From Lutimaribacter_A marinistellae (GTDB lineage: Bacteria > Pseudomonadota > Alphaproteobacteria > Rhodobacterales > Rhodobacteraceae), in NCBI RefSeq assembly GCF_042648365.1, contig NZ_JBHRXI010000017.1, positions 62,001 through 126,000 on the forward strand: DNA of 64,000 nt, in the 5' to 3' direction. A program made the position numbers and the translations under genes. Shown here piece after piece: positions 1-9,292 of the stretch; the first letter of the stretch is position 1; every line of letters begins with the position of its first letter. The notes under the pieces are model-generated. The model saw nothing but the letters and a program-made list of their open reading frames with translations. It did no database searches and had not been told where the DNA came from.

Positions 1-1084
1 TTGCCTGATCGATCTTCAGCGCCTGTGCTCCTACGGCCATTTCCGCCTGAACGAGCATTTGCTGCATATCCGTGAGCTGTTGTCGGGTCTGGGGGAGGCA
101 CATTCTGCCTTTGTCGCGACCCTTCTTTTGCAGCGCGCCGGTGTGAATGCGCGTCTCGTGGATCTGTCCGGGTGGCGTGACGAGACCGAAATGACGCTGG
201 ACGAGCGGATCGGCTCCGCCATGCAGGGGATCGACCTGCAGAACGAGATGCCGATCGTCACGGGCTATGCGCAGTGCAGCGAAGGTCTGATGCGCGGGTA
301 CGACCGCGGTTATTCCGAGGTGACGTTTTCCCAGTTGGCTGCGCAAACCGGCGCTGACGAGGCGATCATTCACAAGGAATTCCACCTGTCCTCGGCAGAT
401 CCGAAACTTGTCGGCCCGGATGCAGTGCGTACGCTGGGTCATACCAATTATGACGTGGCGGACCAGATGGCCAATCTTGGGATGGAGGCTATTCATCCTT
501 CGGCGGCCAAGACGCTGCGCCAGGCCGGAGTGCGCCTTCGCGTAGCCAATGCGTTCGAACCGGATCACCCCGGCACCCTGATCGACGATCAGCCGGCCGC
601 GGCGCCGGGCGTAGAGATCGTGACCGGTCTTGACATCATCGCGCTGGAACTGTTCGAGCAGGACATGGTCGGGGTCAAAGGGTACGACGCTGCCATTCTC
701 GAGGTTTTGCGCCGTCACGACGTGCGGATCGTGTCCAAGGTTTCGAACGCCAACACGATCACGCATTACGTGGATGCCTCGCTCAAGGTCTTGCGCAGGG
801 TCGAGAACGACCTGTCGCAGATCTATCCGCAGGCCGAGATCGCCACACGCAAGCTCGCACTGGTGTCGGTAATCGGGCGCGACCTGAGTGGCTTGTCCGT
901 GCAATCCCGCGGTCTGCAGGCCCTGTCGCAGGCCAGCATCGAGCCGCTTGGTGCCTCCCAAGGCCTGCGCAACGTCGAGACCCAGTTCATCATCGAGCGA
1001 AATGAACGAGGCGATGCGATCAAAGGTTTGCACGATGTTTTTTTCGGTGACGCGACCAAGGAAAGCTACGCACTGGTCGCGTGA
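1..1084 (+). CDS. ask: Aspartate kinase, ectoine-associated type (5' truncated)
   Basis: This is the C-terminal part of an aspartate kinase, which phosphorylates L-aspartate to feed aspartate semialdehyde synthesis. The frame is open from base 2 and has no start in the window, so the N-terminal kinase core lies to the left. About 360 residues are present, ending at TGA 1082-1084. The sequence, including an unusual middle (a GHTNYDVADQM segment) and a C-terminal regulatory portion (VSVIGRDLSG), resembles the Ask_Ect branch. That branch usually sits directly after ectABC and supplies precursor for ectoine. The link to ectABC is inferred, because those genes are outside the window. Confidence 0.8.
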   Translation, partial: CLIDLQRLCSYGHFRLNEHLLHIRELLSGLGEAHSAFVATLLLQRAGVNARLVDLSGWRDETEMTLDERIGSAMQGIDLQNEMPIVTGYAQCSEGLMRGYDRGYSEVTFSQLAAQTGADEAIIHKEFHLSSADPKLVGPDAVRTLGHTNYDVADQMANLGMEAIHPSAAKTLRQAGVRLRVANAFEPDHPGTLIDDQPAAAPGVEIVTGLDIIALELFEQDMVGVKGYDAAILEVLRRHDVRIVSKVSNANTITHYVDASLKVLRRVENDLSQIYPQAEIATRKLALVSVIGRDLSGLSVQSRGLQALSQASIEPLGASQGLRNVETQFIIERNERGDAIKGLHDVFFGDATKESYALVA

Positions 1085-1092
1085 TCCCGAGA

Positions 1093-2328
1093 CTACCGGA
1101 GGGCGGTTTTCATGCCGGCCTCCGGGAAACAGGTCGCGGCACGGCCATTGGCCTCTTGCCAGCGTCCAATCGAACGGCGTGTTTTGAAGCCCGGCAAGCC
1201 GTCTGCCCCGCCCACGTCGTGGCCCATCCGTTCCAAAGCCCTTTGCATGACCGCAACGTCCGAGCGGTAGAGTCCGCCCACGTTTCCCCAAGTGGCACTG
1301 AACCCGCCGACGCCGAATTCGATTCTGTCTCCTACATGACCAACGAAAAGGGCGTAGAGGTCGCTCATGTTGTAGTCCTTGAGGACATAGAAGTTCGGGG
1401 TGACGATAAAGGCCGGACCATTCCGTCCCGCCGGCATCAGCAAATAGCCCTTGCCCCTGCGTTCATGCTCGGGAAAGGGGCGGCCCGAGACGCGTGAAAT
1501 CCCCATTGTCTCCCAGTCCGCAATATTGCGACCCTGATCCGGCCCCTCCAACGTGCAGGAGACACTCTGGGGCACGTTCACCTCGAAGCCCCAATCGCGC
1601 CCGCTCACCCAGCCATGTTCGTCAAGGTAGCGAGCGATCGACGCGATCGTGTCGGCTTCGGATCCCCAGATATCAGCACGCCCGTCACCATCTCCGTCAG
1701 CGGCATAATCCAGAAAACTCGTCGGCATGAATTGTGGTTGCCCCAGTGCCCCGGCCCAGCTGCTTTTCATGCCGCGTGCGGGTTTGTGTCCGGCTTCGGC
1801 AATGCGCAACGCGGCAATCAGCTGATCGGTGAAGTAGGGCGCGCGCGTGCTCATGAAGCCCTTGGTGCCGAGAACCTGAAAAGCATCGTGAGGTATCGCA
1901 ACTCGGCCATAGCCGCTTTCACGTCCCCAGATACCCAGAATGATGCGCCCGGGCACGCCCGTCTGTTCTTCGGCGCGCGCCAGCGTACCGGCATGCCGCC
2001 GGGCCATCTGCCGGCCGACCGAAGTCGCGCCATTGACCGATCCCTGACTGAAATACTTGGCTGGTGACCCGAATTCGGCCTGACTTTGTCGCTTGGGCGT
2101 TTGCGGTTTCGTTCCGGGAGGAACGAGGTCAGGCAGTTTCCAGTTCAAGTGAACGCCTTTGAAGGCCTTTTCAAAGGTGTCGCGCGAAACGCCTTCGGAC
2201 CGGGCGCGCGGCCATACCGTCTGCTCCAGCCAGGCGCGAAACTGTGTTTCCACCTTCTGACGATTCTGGGCATTGGCGGGCAGTGCCAAGGCAAGTGCAA
2301 CGAACAGGCAGAGGGCACGAATGACCAC
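1093..2328 (-). CDS. Lytic murein transglycosylase, GH103 / MltB-like, with peptidoglycan-binding domain
   Basis: Predicted periplasmic lytic transglycosylase that cleaves peptidoglycan glycan strands with formation of 1,6-anhydromuramic acid ends. The frame extends upstream through the tRNA-Gly gene read backwards, so the long start is artificial. A GTG at 2326-2328 gives a clean signal peptide (hydrophobic core, then ANA-Q cleavage site), and AGGAG lies 9 bases before it; a TTG one codon earlier is an alternative. The catalytic glutamate sits in a GRESGYGR motif near residue 137, followed by typical GALGQPQFMPTSF. A PG_binding_1-like repeat covers roughly the last 60 residues. About 411 residues, normal for the family. 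Confidence 0.88.
   Translation of the reverse strand: MVIRALCLFVALALALPANAQNRQKVETQFRAWLEQTVWPRARSEGVSRDTFEKAFKGVHLNWKLPDLVPPGTKPQTPKRQSQAEFGSPAKYFSQGSVNGATSVGRQMARRHAGTLARAEEQTGVPGRIILGIWGRESGYGRVAIPHDAFQVLGTKGFMSTRAPYFTDQLIAALRIAEAGHKPARGMKSSWAGALGQPQFMPTSFLDYAADGDGDGRADIWGSEADTIASIARYLDEHGWVSGRDWGFEVNVPQSVSCTLEGPDQGRNIADWETMGISRVSGRPFPEHERRGKGYLLMPAGRNGPAFIVTPNFYVLKDYNMSDLYALFVGHVGDRIEFGVGGFSATWGNVGGLYRSDVAVMQRALERMGHDVGGADGLPGFKTRRSIGRWQEANGRAATCFPEAGMKTALR
1096..1125. terminator. Inverted repeat after ask, inside the 3' end of the transglycosylase gene
   Basis: A perfect 7-bp inverted repeat, CCGGAGG (1096-1102) and CCTCCGG (1119-1125), begins 11 bases after the aspartate kinase stop. 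Its 5' arm overlaps the end of the convergent transglycosylase gene. It could terminate ask transcription, but no T-run follows it. Confidence 0.3.
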
Positions 2329-2424
2329 CAAGGCAAGCTCCTGAAGGATCGGAAGATCGGTGCAAACTATGCGCCGATTGCGGTTGACGATAGGATCGCG
2401 ATGAATTACCCAATCGAGACCCGA

Positions 2425-2498
2425 GCGGGTATAGCATAATGGTAATGCACCAGCCTTCCAAGCTGTGTATGTCGGTTCGATTCCGTCTACCCGCTCCA
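2425..2498 (+). tRNA. tRNA-Gly, anticodon TCC
   Basis: A complete cloverleaf can be folded. The acceptor arm GCGGGTA (2425-2431) pairs with TACCCGC (2488-2494), there is a GGTTCGATTCC T-arm, and the anticodon is TCC in the context CTTCCAA. The discriminator T is followed by an encoded CCA at 2496-2498. It is transcribed opposite to, and upstream of, the lytic transglycosylase gene, and no coding gene truly overlaps it. Confidence 0.96.
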
Positions 2499-2736
2499 AA
2501 AAACCTCAAGCCCTTTCACCCATAACCAATAGATGATGTCTGCCGTCACCGTTCTGGCGTCGGTTGGGGCTGCGCTTGGCTGCTCAGCCGTTGTTCCTCG
2601 CTTTCGCACGCGCGTCAAATCATCCGAATCCAGCGGTCAAAGGTCTACGGCGCTTGACCCTTTCGGCTTCGGGGGTCATGAAACAGCCCGACCGCCGCAA
2701 CCGCGCCGGGGACCAATGAGCTTGCGAAGGAACGAC

Positions 2737-4557
2737 ATGGCACGATCCACGACCGCGCGCACCGCACAACCCGGCGCACCGGGCGCGACCGAAGACCGGG
2801 CGCGGTCGCGCAAGATCGGTGTCCTCAAGGCGCTGTGGCCATTCATGCGCCCTTACAAGCTGATGATGGCGGGGGCGTTGCTGGCATTGGTGCTGACGGC
2901 GGCAATGACCCTGACCCTGCCGCTGGCCGTCCGTCGTGTCGTGGATCACTTCCGGATCGAAGACGGCACCTTGCTGGACCAGTACTTCCTCGCCGCGCTG
3001 GGCATCGCCGCCGTGCTGGCCGCCGGCACCGGTATCCGCTACGCGCTGGTGACCCGGCTGGGTGAACGTGTCGTTGCCGACATCCGCAAAGCCGTGTTCA
3101 ACCGCGTCATCGGCATGAGTCCCGAGTTTTACGAGCGCATCATGACCGGTGAAGTGTTGAGCCGGATCACCACTGACACGACACTGATCCAGTCGGTTCT
3201 GGGATCGTCCGTGTCGATCGCACTTCGTAACGCGTTGATGTTTGTCGGCGGGCTTGTGCTGATGCTTCTGACCTCGGCCAAGCTGACGGGAATGGTTTTG
3301 CTGATCATCCCTCTGGTCGTGGTGCCGATCCTCATCCTCGGACGCCGGCTGCGCAAGATCAGCAGAGAAAACCAGGACTGGATTGCGGCGTCTTCCGGGA
3401 ACGCAGGAGAAGCCTTGAGCGCGGTTCAGACGGTGCAGGCCTTTACCCACGAAGCGGCGAGCCGTTCGCGGTTCGGAGACATTACCGAAACGTCTTACAA
3501 TGTCTCCGTGCGTCGTATCCGGACCCGGGCCGTGCTGACGGTCATCGTCATCTTTCTTGTCTTCGCCGGGATCGTCGGCGTTCTGTGGATGGGAGCCAAT
3601 GCGGTGCGCGCCGGGACCATGACCGAAGGCACGCTGATCCAGTTCGTGATTTACTCGGTGATCATGGCGGGTTCGGTCGCGGCCTTGTCCGAGATCATGG
3701 CCGAATTGCAGCGTGCGGCGGGTGCCACCGAGCGGCTGGTCGAACTGCTGGCCGTGGACGACACGGTCCTTGACCCCTCCACGCCGCGCACCTTGTCCCG
3801 ACCGGTGCAGGGCGCCATCGGGTTCGAGGATGTGACGTTCCGTTATCCCTCGCGCCCCGAGACGGTCGCCCTCGACGGCCTGAGCCTCAGCGTCGTGCCT
3901 GGTGAAACGGTGGCGTTCGTCGGACCTTCGGGGGCAGGCAAAACGACGGTAATTCAGATGATCCTGCGGTTTTACGATCCCGAGGCCGGGCGCGTGACAC
4001 TGGACGGGGTAGATCTGCGGCAGGTAGCCCGGGGAGATTTCCGCCAGCATGTCGCGCTCGTTCCTCAGGATCCCGTCATTTTTGCTGCGACCGCACGAGA
4101 AAACATTCGTTTTGGTCGGCCCGATGCGACCGATGCAGAGGTCGAAGCGGCGGCGCGTGCCGCAGCCGCGCATGATTTCATCAGCGCCTTGCCAGATGGG
4201 TACGATGCCTATGTTGGCGAGCGCGGCGTGATGCTTTCTGGCGGTCAGAAGCAACGTATCGCCATCGCACGGGCCATCCTCCGCGATGCTCCGGTCCTGT
4301 TGCTGGACGAGGCCACCTCAGCACTGGATGCGGAAAGCGAACGGGCTGTCCAGCAGGCAGTGGACGAGTTGAGTGCCGGGCGCACGACGCTGATCGTTGC
4401 GCACCGACTGGCGACGGTCAAGAAAGCCGACCGTATCGTGGTCATGGATGCTGGCCGGATCGTTGCTCAGGGCACGCATGACGAACTGGTCGGGCAGGGC
4501 GGGCTTTATGCCCGTCTTGCGCGGCTCCAGTTCACCGATGGCGTCGCCGCAGAATAG
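2737..4557 (+). CDS. ABC transporter, MsbA/BmrA-like exporter (fused membrane and ATPase domains)
   Basis: Half-size ABC exporter of about 606 residues, expected to act as a homodimer that flips or exports lipids or drugs across the inner membrane. The N-terminal half carries about six membrane segments starting near residue 42. The ATPase half has Walker A GPSGAGKTT (about 396-404), signature LSGGQ (about 500), Walker B with DE near 524, and the H-loop (VAHRL). The start is ATG 2737, with AAGGA five bases upstream; an in-frame ATG at 2716 and a frame open to 2533 look less likely. It stands alone after tRNA-Gly. The substrate cannot be told from the sequence. Confidence 0.9.
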   Translation: MARSTTARTAQPGAPGATEDRARSRKIGVLKALWPFMRPYKLMMAGALLALVLTAAMTLTLPLAVRRVVDHFRIEDGTLLDQYFLAALGIAAVLAAGTGIRYALVTRLGERVVADIRKAVFNRVIGMSPEFYERIMTGEVLSRITTDTTLIQSVLGSSVSIALRNALMFVGGLVLMLLTSAKLTGMVLLIIPLVVVPILILGRRLRKISRENQDWIAASSGNAGEALSAVQTVQAFTHEAASRSRFGDITETSYNVSVRRIRTRAVLTVIVIFLVFAGIVGVLWMGANAVRAGTMTEGTLIQFVIYSVIMAGSVAALSEIMAELQRAAGATERLVELLAVDDTVLDPSTPRTLSRPVQGAIGFEDVTFRYPSRPETVALDGLSLSVVPGETVAFVGPSGAGKTTVIQMILRFYDPEAGRVTLDGVDLRQVARGDFRQHVALVPQDPVIFAATARENIRFGRPDATDAEVEAAARAAAAHDFISALPDGYDAYVGERGVMLSGGQKQRIAIARAILRDAPVLLLDEATSALDAESERAVQQAVDELSAGRTTLIVAHRLATVKKADRIVVMDAGRIVAQGTHDELVGQGGLYARLARLQFTDGVAAE

Positions 4558-4724
4558 GATGACGCCCCGGCACTTGGTCTTTCGCCGCAGCGTCATTCTA
4601 CAAACGGAGCGTTTCGCGCGATAAACCCCCGGCTTGCGTCCAGAGCCAAATGACCACATCTTCTGGACAGCATAACACATGCCGCCCGTCTGGGAGAGAC
4701 GGGCAGAAACCGGGGAGGATACCG

Positions 4725-6614
4725 ATGGCCTTTGTGGGGATGGACGACAAGCTTCGCGTCGAAAACGAAATGCCGTGGTCGGATCGCGATCTTCCCGACA
4801 CGCTGCACAAGCTCTTGTCACGCACTGCCAAGCGGTTTCCAAACCACAAATCGGTCAGTTTCCAGCTTCTTTCGGGCCCCAAGGACAAGGCGGAAACGCT
4901 TACCTGGTCGCAGCTTCTGGAAAAGACGAACCAGGCAGCCAACCTTTTCCGCTCGCTGGGTGTGAAAGAAGGCGACGTCGTCGCCTATGTCATGCCCAAT
5001 TGCAATGAGACTCTGATCACGATGCTTGGCGGTGCGGTTGCGGGGATCGTGAACCCGATCAACCCGCTTCTGGAGCCCGAGCAGATCGCGTCCATCCTGC
5101 GCGAGACGAACGCGAAGGTCGTCGTGACGCTCAGGCCGTTCCCCAAGACGGATGTCGCACAGAAGGTTGCCGAGGCGGTTCGCCATGCACCAAATGTCAA
5201 CACGGTGCTCGAGGTCGATCTGAACCGTTACCTCACCCCTCCGAAATCTTGGATCGTTCCGCTGGTCCGTCCCAAGATGGAAAACAAGCAGCATCTCGCC
5301 CACGCTGACTATCTCAACTTCAACCGTGAACTTGCCAAGCAGCCCAAGACGCTGAACTTCGCGGATTCCGATGGCGACAGGGTCGCCTGCTATTTCCATA
5401 CCGGTGGCACGACGGGCATGCCGAAAGTGGCCCAGCACAAATATTCCGGCATGATCTATAATGGCTGGATCGGGCACTCCCTTCTCTTCACCGAAGAGGA
5501 CAACATCATGTGTCCTCTGCCGCTGTTCCACGTCTTTGCCTGCCACGTGATCGTAATGGCCGCAGTCGCCTCGGGCGCGCATGTCGTTTTCCCGACGCCG
5601 GCCGGCTATCGCGGCGATGGGGTGTTCGACAATTTCTGGAAACTGATCGAACGGTGGAAGATCACCTTCATCATCACGGTTCCGACCGCAATCTCTGCCA
5701 AGATGCAGCGCCCTGTCGATGCCGATGTCTCGACGGTCAAAACCGCCTTTTCCGGCTCGGCCCCGCTGCCGGTCGAGTTGTTCAAGCGTTTTGAAAAGGC
5801 GACCGGCGTGAACATTGTCGAGGGGTATGGCCTGACCGAGGCGACCTGCCTTGTGTCGTGCAACCCTGTTGATGGCGAGAAAAAGATAGGGTCTATCGGC
5901 ATTCCGTTCCCCTATACCGACGTGAAGATCATCAAGACGACGCCCGATGGGCCGGTAGAATGCGCAGTCGACGAAATCGGCGAGATCTGCATCTCGAACC
6001 CCGGGGTCTATGCCGGCAACACCTATACCGAAGAGGATAAGAACCGGGATCTTTACCATTACGGTACACATCTTCGTACCGGGGACTTGGGCCGCGTCGA
6101 TGGCGATGGGTATCTGTGGATTACCGGTCGGGCCAAGGACCTGATCATTCGCGGCGGCCACAACATCGATCCAGCAGAGATCGAGGAAACGCTGCTTGGA
6201 CATGACGCCGTGGCCTTTGCCGGTGCCATTGGCCAGCCTGATGCCCATTCGGGCGAGGTGCCTTGTGCCTTTGTCGAACTTGTCGACGGTGGCAATGTCA
6301 CCGAAGAGGAGTTGATGGAGTACTGCAAGGTGCACGTGCACGAGCGTGCCGCGATCCCCAAGCACATGACCATTATGCCCGAACTTCCCAAGACCGCTGT
6401 AGGCAAAATCTTCAAGCCGGACTTGCGCAAGCACGCAATCACCCGCGTGTACAATGGTGCGCTCGAAGAGGCGGGTGTCAAGGCCCGTGTTGTCAGCGTG
6501 ATCGACGACAAGAAGCGCGGACTCGTCGCCCAGCTTGATCAGAACGGGTCCAACGAGGAAGACGTGTCCAAGGTGCTTGGCGCCTATACCCGACCCTGGG
6601 AATGGGCCGCGTGA
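4725..6614 (+). CDS. AMP-forming acyl-CoA synthetase
   Basis: Predicted cytoplasmic ligase that activates a carboxylic acid to its acyl-CoA through an acyl-adenylate. It is about 629 residues, longer than typical FadD, and resembles a Roseobacter-wide acyl-CoA synthetase group. The AMP-binding P-loop (TGGTTGMPK) lies near residue 227, the EGYGLTE motif follows, and the C-terminal hinge and lysine region (GRAKDLIIRGG, then PKTAVGKIFK) are intact. The start is ATG 4725, six bases after GGAGG. The esterase gene begins one base after its stop, so the two are translationally coupled and probably handle the same ester or acid. The substrate is unknown. Confidence 0.9.
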   Translation: MAFVGMDDKLRVENEMPWSDRDLPDTLHKLLSRTAKRFPNHKSVSFQLLSGPKDKAETLTWSQLLEKTNQAANLFRSLGVKEGDVVAYVMPNCNETLITMLGGAVAGIVNPINPLLEPEQIASILRETNAKVVVTLRPFPKTDVAQKVAEAVRHAPNVNTVLEVDLNRYLTPPKSWIVPLVRPKMENKQHLAHADYLNFNRELAKQPKTLNFADSDGDRVACYFHTGGTTGMPKVAQHKYSGMIYNGWIGHSLLFTEEDNIMCPLPLFHVFACHVIVMAAVASGAHVVFPTPAGYRGDGVFDNFWKLIERWKITFIITVPTAISAKMQRPVDADVSTVKTAFSGSAPLPVELFKRFEKATGVNIVEGYGLTEATCLVSCNPVDGEKKIGSIGIPFPYTDVKIIKTTPDGPVECAVDEIGEICISNPGVYAGNTYTEEDKNRDLYHYGTHLRTGDLGRVDGDGYLWITGRAKDLIIRGGHNIDPAEIEETLLGHDAVAFAGAIGQPDAHSGEVPCAFVELVDGGNVTEEELMEYCKVHVHERAAIPKHMTIMPELPKTAVGKIFKPDLRKHAITRVYNGALEEAGVKARVVSVIDDKKRGLVAQLDQNGSNEEDVSKVLGAYTRPWEWAA

Positions 6615-6615
6615 T

Positions 6616-7545
6616 ATGGCGGATTACGACCGGTTGATCGACGAGGAGACCTGGACATTCATCCGCCGCACGTTGGAGAGCTATCCCGAGGATGCGGTTG
6701 GCCTCTCCATCGAGGATCAGCGCCGCGTCTATGACGAGATGTGCCGGGAGTTTCACACCGGTTATCCCGCTGGAGTCAATGCCGAGGATTTCTCGGCAAA
6801 TGGCGTTCCAGTCCGCGTGTACACGGCAGGCTCCCCGTCGCGGACAGTGGTCTTCTACCACGGAGGCGGGTTCGTCGTTGGCGGCCTTGAAAGCCATGAC
6901 GATGTATGTGCCGAAATCTGTTTTGAAACCGGGTACCGCGTCGTATCGGTCGATTACCGCCTTTGCCCAGAGTTCCGGCACCCGGTCCAGTTTGAAGACA
7001 GCTGGACCGCGACCGAGTGGGCCGCGGTCGAATACGATGCCCCGCTCGTCCTTGCGGGCGACAGTGCGGGCGGCAATCTAGCGGCCTGCGTAGCCCATCA
7101 TGCGCGCGGGCGCCTGTCACAGGTTTTGGGGCAGGTTCTCATCTACCCGGGACTTGGCGGTGACATGTCAGCCCCGTCCTACAGTGAACATGCCAACGCT
7201 CCGCTCCTGACGCGCGACGACATCGCCTTTTACATGACCGTCCGGTTCCACGGCGAAAAACCCGAAAATGATCCCACTTTTGCGCCTTTGCAGGACACCG
7301 ACTATTCGGGCCTGCCCCCTACGGTCGTGATCTCGGCCGATTGCGACCCGATCCGCGACGACGCAGGCGCATACCGCGACAGGATCAGGGCGGCCGGGGG
7401 AAAGGCCGAGTGGATCAACGAACCCGGCCTCGTGCATGGGTATCTGCGCGCGCGCAAGACGGTCGGCCGGGCCCGCGACAGTTTCGAACGGATCTGCGTG
7501 GCGATCGAGGCCCTGGGTCAGGACATCTGGCCGTACAACCCGTAG
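6616..7545 (+). CDS. Alpha/beta hydrolase fold-3 esterase (HSL family)
   Basis: Predicted cytoplasmic carboxylester hydrolase of the hormone-sensitive lipase family, about 309 residues. The oxyanion-hole motif HGGG is at 82-85. The nucleophile is Ser150 in GDSAGG, with probable acid Asp244 and base His274, so the catalytic set looks complete. The ATG at 6616 follows the acyl-CoA synthetase stop with a single base between them, suggesting an esterase/CoA-ligase pair in which the released acid is then activated. The substrate is not evident. An in-frame upstream frame to 6535 lies inside the synthetase and is not used. Confidence 0.9.
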   Translation: MADYDRLIDEETWTFIRRTLESYPEDAVGLSIEDQRRVYDEMCREFHTGYPAGVNAEDFSANGVPVRVYTAGSPSRTVVFYHGGGFVVGGLESHDDVCAEICFETGYRVVSVDYRLCPEFRHPVQFEDSWTATEWAAVEYDAPLVLAGDSAGGNLAACVAHHARGRLSQVLGQVLIYPGLGGDMSAPSYSEHANAPLLTRDDIAFYMTVRFHGEKPENDPTFAPLQDTDYSGLPPTVVISADCDPIRDDAGAYRDRIRAAGGKAEWINEPGLVHGYLRARKTVGRARDSFERICVAIEALGQDIWPYNP

Positions 7546-7591
7546 CCCGAATTGCTCCAGCCAAATTGTGCGCCTGCGGCGCTCACGATTA

Positions 7592-7613
7592 GCGGCGCGC
7601 GATCGCGCGCCGC
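7592..7613. terminator. 22-bp perfect palindrome between convergent genes
   Basis: GCGGCGCGCGA followed by its exact reverse complement spans 7592-7613, between the stops of the esterase (7545) and the convergent ABC ATPase (7652). As RNA it would form a very stable, short-loop hairpin readable from both sides. There is no T-run, so the terminator role is inferred from placement. Confidence 0.45.
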
Positions 7614-7651
7614 AGTATTGCCGTGGCGGGTTGCCCTGACGCAGGCAACGA

Positions 7652-9292
7652 TCAGTTGCCCGCGCTTTCCATCTTGCGGTGGGCGACCACTTCTTCAAGC
7701 CAACCCAGTTTCATCTCCGGAACGGAGCTTAGCAAAAGGTCGGTATAGTCGTCGAAGGGAGGGCTCAACACCTCGGATTTCGAGCCGTACCGCACCACGC
7801 GGCCTTGGTACATTACAGCGATCGAGTCGCTGATCGCGCGCACCGTGGCAAGGTCATGGGTGATGAAAAGATAGGCTACATCCTCGATCTTCTGCAAATC
7901 GAGCAAGAGTTTGAGTATCCCGTCGGCAACCAGCGGATCCAGCGCCGAAGTCACCTCGTCACAGATGATCATCCTGGGCTTTGCCGCCAACGCGCGAGCG
8001 ATGCACACGCGCTGTTTCTGACCGCCTGAAAGCTCGGCCGGGTAACGGTCGATGAACCCGTCTCCCAGTTCGATTTCGTCGAGCAGTTCCTGGATGCGAC
8101 GACGTTTCTCGGCGCCGCGCATGTTGAAATAGAACTCAAGAGGACGCCCGATGATCGTGCCGACGGTCTGACGCGGGTTCATTGCCACGTCTGCCATCTG
8201 GTAGATCATCTGCAATTCGCGCAGGTCTTCCCGCGACCGCCCGGCGAGGTCGGAACTGAGCGTTCGTCCCGCGAAATGGATCTGCCCCTCGCGAGGGGGG
8301 AGCAGGCCGGTGATCACGCGGGCCAGCGTGGACTTCCCGGATCCGGATTCGCCGACAACGGCAAGGGTTTGCCCTGGGTGAAGGTCGACATTGACGTTGT
8401 GCAGAACATCGAAATTCAGACCGCGATAGCGCGCACTGATCCCTTCGACCCGCAGAACGGGTTCGGGTGTAGGGGCCTTTTCCTCGTGTTCGATGGAGCG
8501 TACGGAAACCAGCGCCTGAGTGTACTCTTCCTGCGGGTGGTTAATGATCTGGTCGGTCTCACCGTACTCGACCATGTCACCCATCCGCAGCACCATGATA
8601 TCGTCGCTGACCTGGGCCACGACAGCAAGGTCGTGGGTAATGTAGAGCGCGGCTACGCCAGTGTCCCGGATGGCCTCCTTGATGGCCATCAGCACGTCGA
8701 TCTGGGTGGTCACGTCAAGCGCGGTGGTCGGTTCGTCGAACACGACCAGATCCGGTTCCGGACAAAGCGCCAGAGCGGTCATGCAGCGTTGCAACTGGCC
8801 GCCCGAGACCTGGTGAGGGTAGCGCTCTCCGATATTCTCGGGATCGGGCAAGCCCAGCTTGGCGAACAGGGTGCGGGCGCGTTCCTCGGCTTCCTTGCGA
8901 GAGAACTTCTTTTGCTCCACGGCGGCTTCGACGACCTGATCCATGATCTTTTTCGCCGGATTGAAGGAGGCAGCAGCCGATTGCGAAACGTAAGTCACCT
9001 CGCCACCGCGCAGGCGACGGACATCGCGCAGCCCGGATTGCAGGATATCGCGGCCGTTGACCCAGACCTCCCCGCCGGTTATGCGCACACCGCCCCGGCC
9101 ATATGCCATGGCAGCAAGCCCGATGGTCGACTTGCCCGCGCCGGATTCCCCGATCAACCCCAGGACCTTTCCGCGCTCTAGATCGAAGCTCACGCCATGC
9201 ACGATCTCGATGTCGTGCGGCTTTTCTCCCGGGGGATAGACCGTTGCGCCGATCTTGAGGTTGCGGACCTTGAGAAGCGTATCGTCGCTCAT
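7652..9292 (-). CDS. Fused oligopeptide/nickel-type ABC ATPase (DppD-DppF in one chain)
   Basis: Double ATPase of 546 residues powering the importer encoded upstream. NBD1 has Walker A at 48-56, signature VSGGQ at 162-166, Walker B ending in DEPTTALD, and H220. NBD2 has Walker A at 314-322, signature LSGGQ at 421-425, Walker B with CDE near 444, and His479. Both sites look catalytically complete. In most Dpp/Opp systems these are two separate subunits; here one chain carries both. Its start overlaps the permease stop by 4 bases. It is the last gene of the five-gene transporter operon. Confidence 0.93.
   Translation of the reverse strand: MSDDTLLKVRNLKIGATVYPPGEKPHDIEIVHGVSFDLERGKVLGLIGESGAGKSTIGLAAMAYGRGGVRITGGEVWVNGRDILQSGLRDVRRLRGGEVTYVSQSAAASFNPAKKIMDQVVEAAVEQKKFSRKEAEERARTLFAKLGLPDPENIGERYPHQVSGGQLQRCMTALALCPEPDLVVFDEPTTALDVTTQIDVLMAIKEAIRDTGVAALYITHDLAVVAQVSDDIMVLRMGDMVEYGETDQIINHPQEEYTQALVSVRSIEHEEKAPTPEPVLRVEGISARYRGLNFDVLHNVNVDLHPGQTLAVVGESGSGKSTLARVITGLLPPREGQIHFAGRTLSSDLAGRSREDLRELQMIYQMADVAMNPRQTVGTIIGRPLEFYFNMRGAEKRRRIQELLDEIELGDGFIDRYPAELSGGQKQRVCIARALAAKPRMIICDEVTSALDPLVADGILKLLLDLQKIEDVAYLFITHDLATVRAISDSIAVMYQGRVVRYGSKSEVLSPPFDDYTDLLLSSVPEMKLGWLEEVVAHRKMESAGN

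Noticed and set aside
2620..4254. 544-codon minus-strand frame opposite the ABC exporter
   Set aside because: The exporter motifs are certain; the mirror frame is rich in His, Arg and Gln with no domains.
4558..4600. TGACGC/GCGTCA inverted repeat after the ABC exporter as a terminator
   Set aside because: Arms are short, the loop is over 20 bases and no T-run follows.
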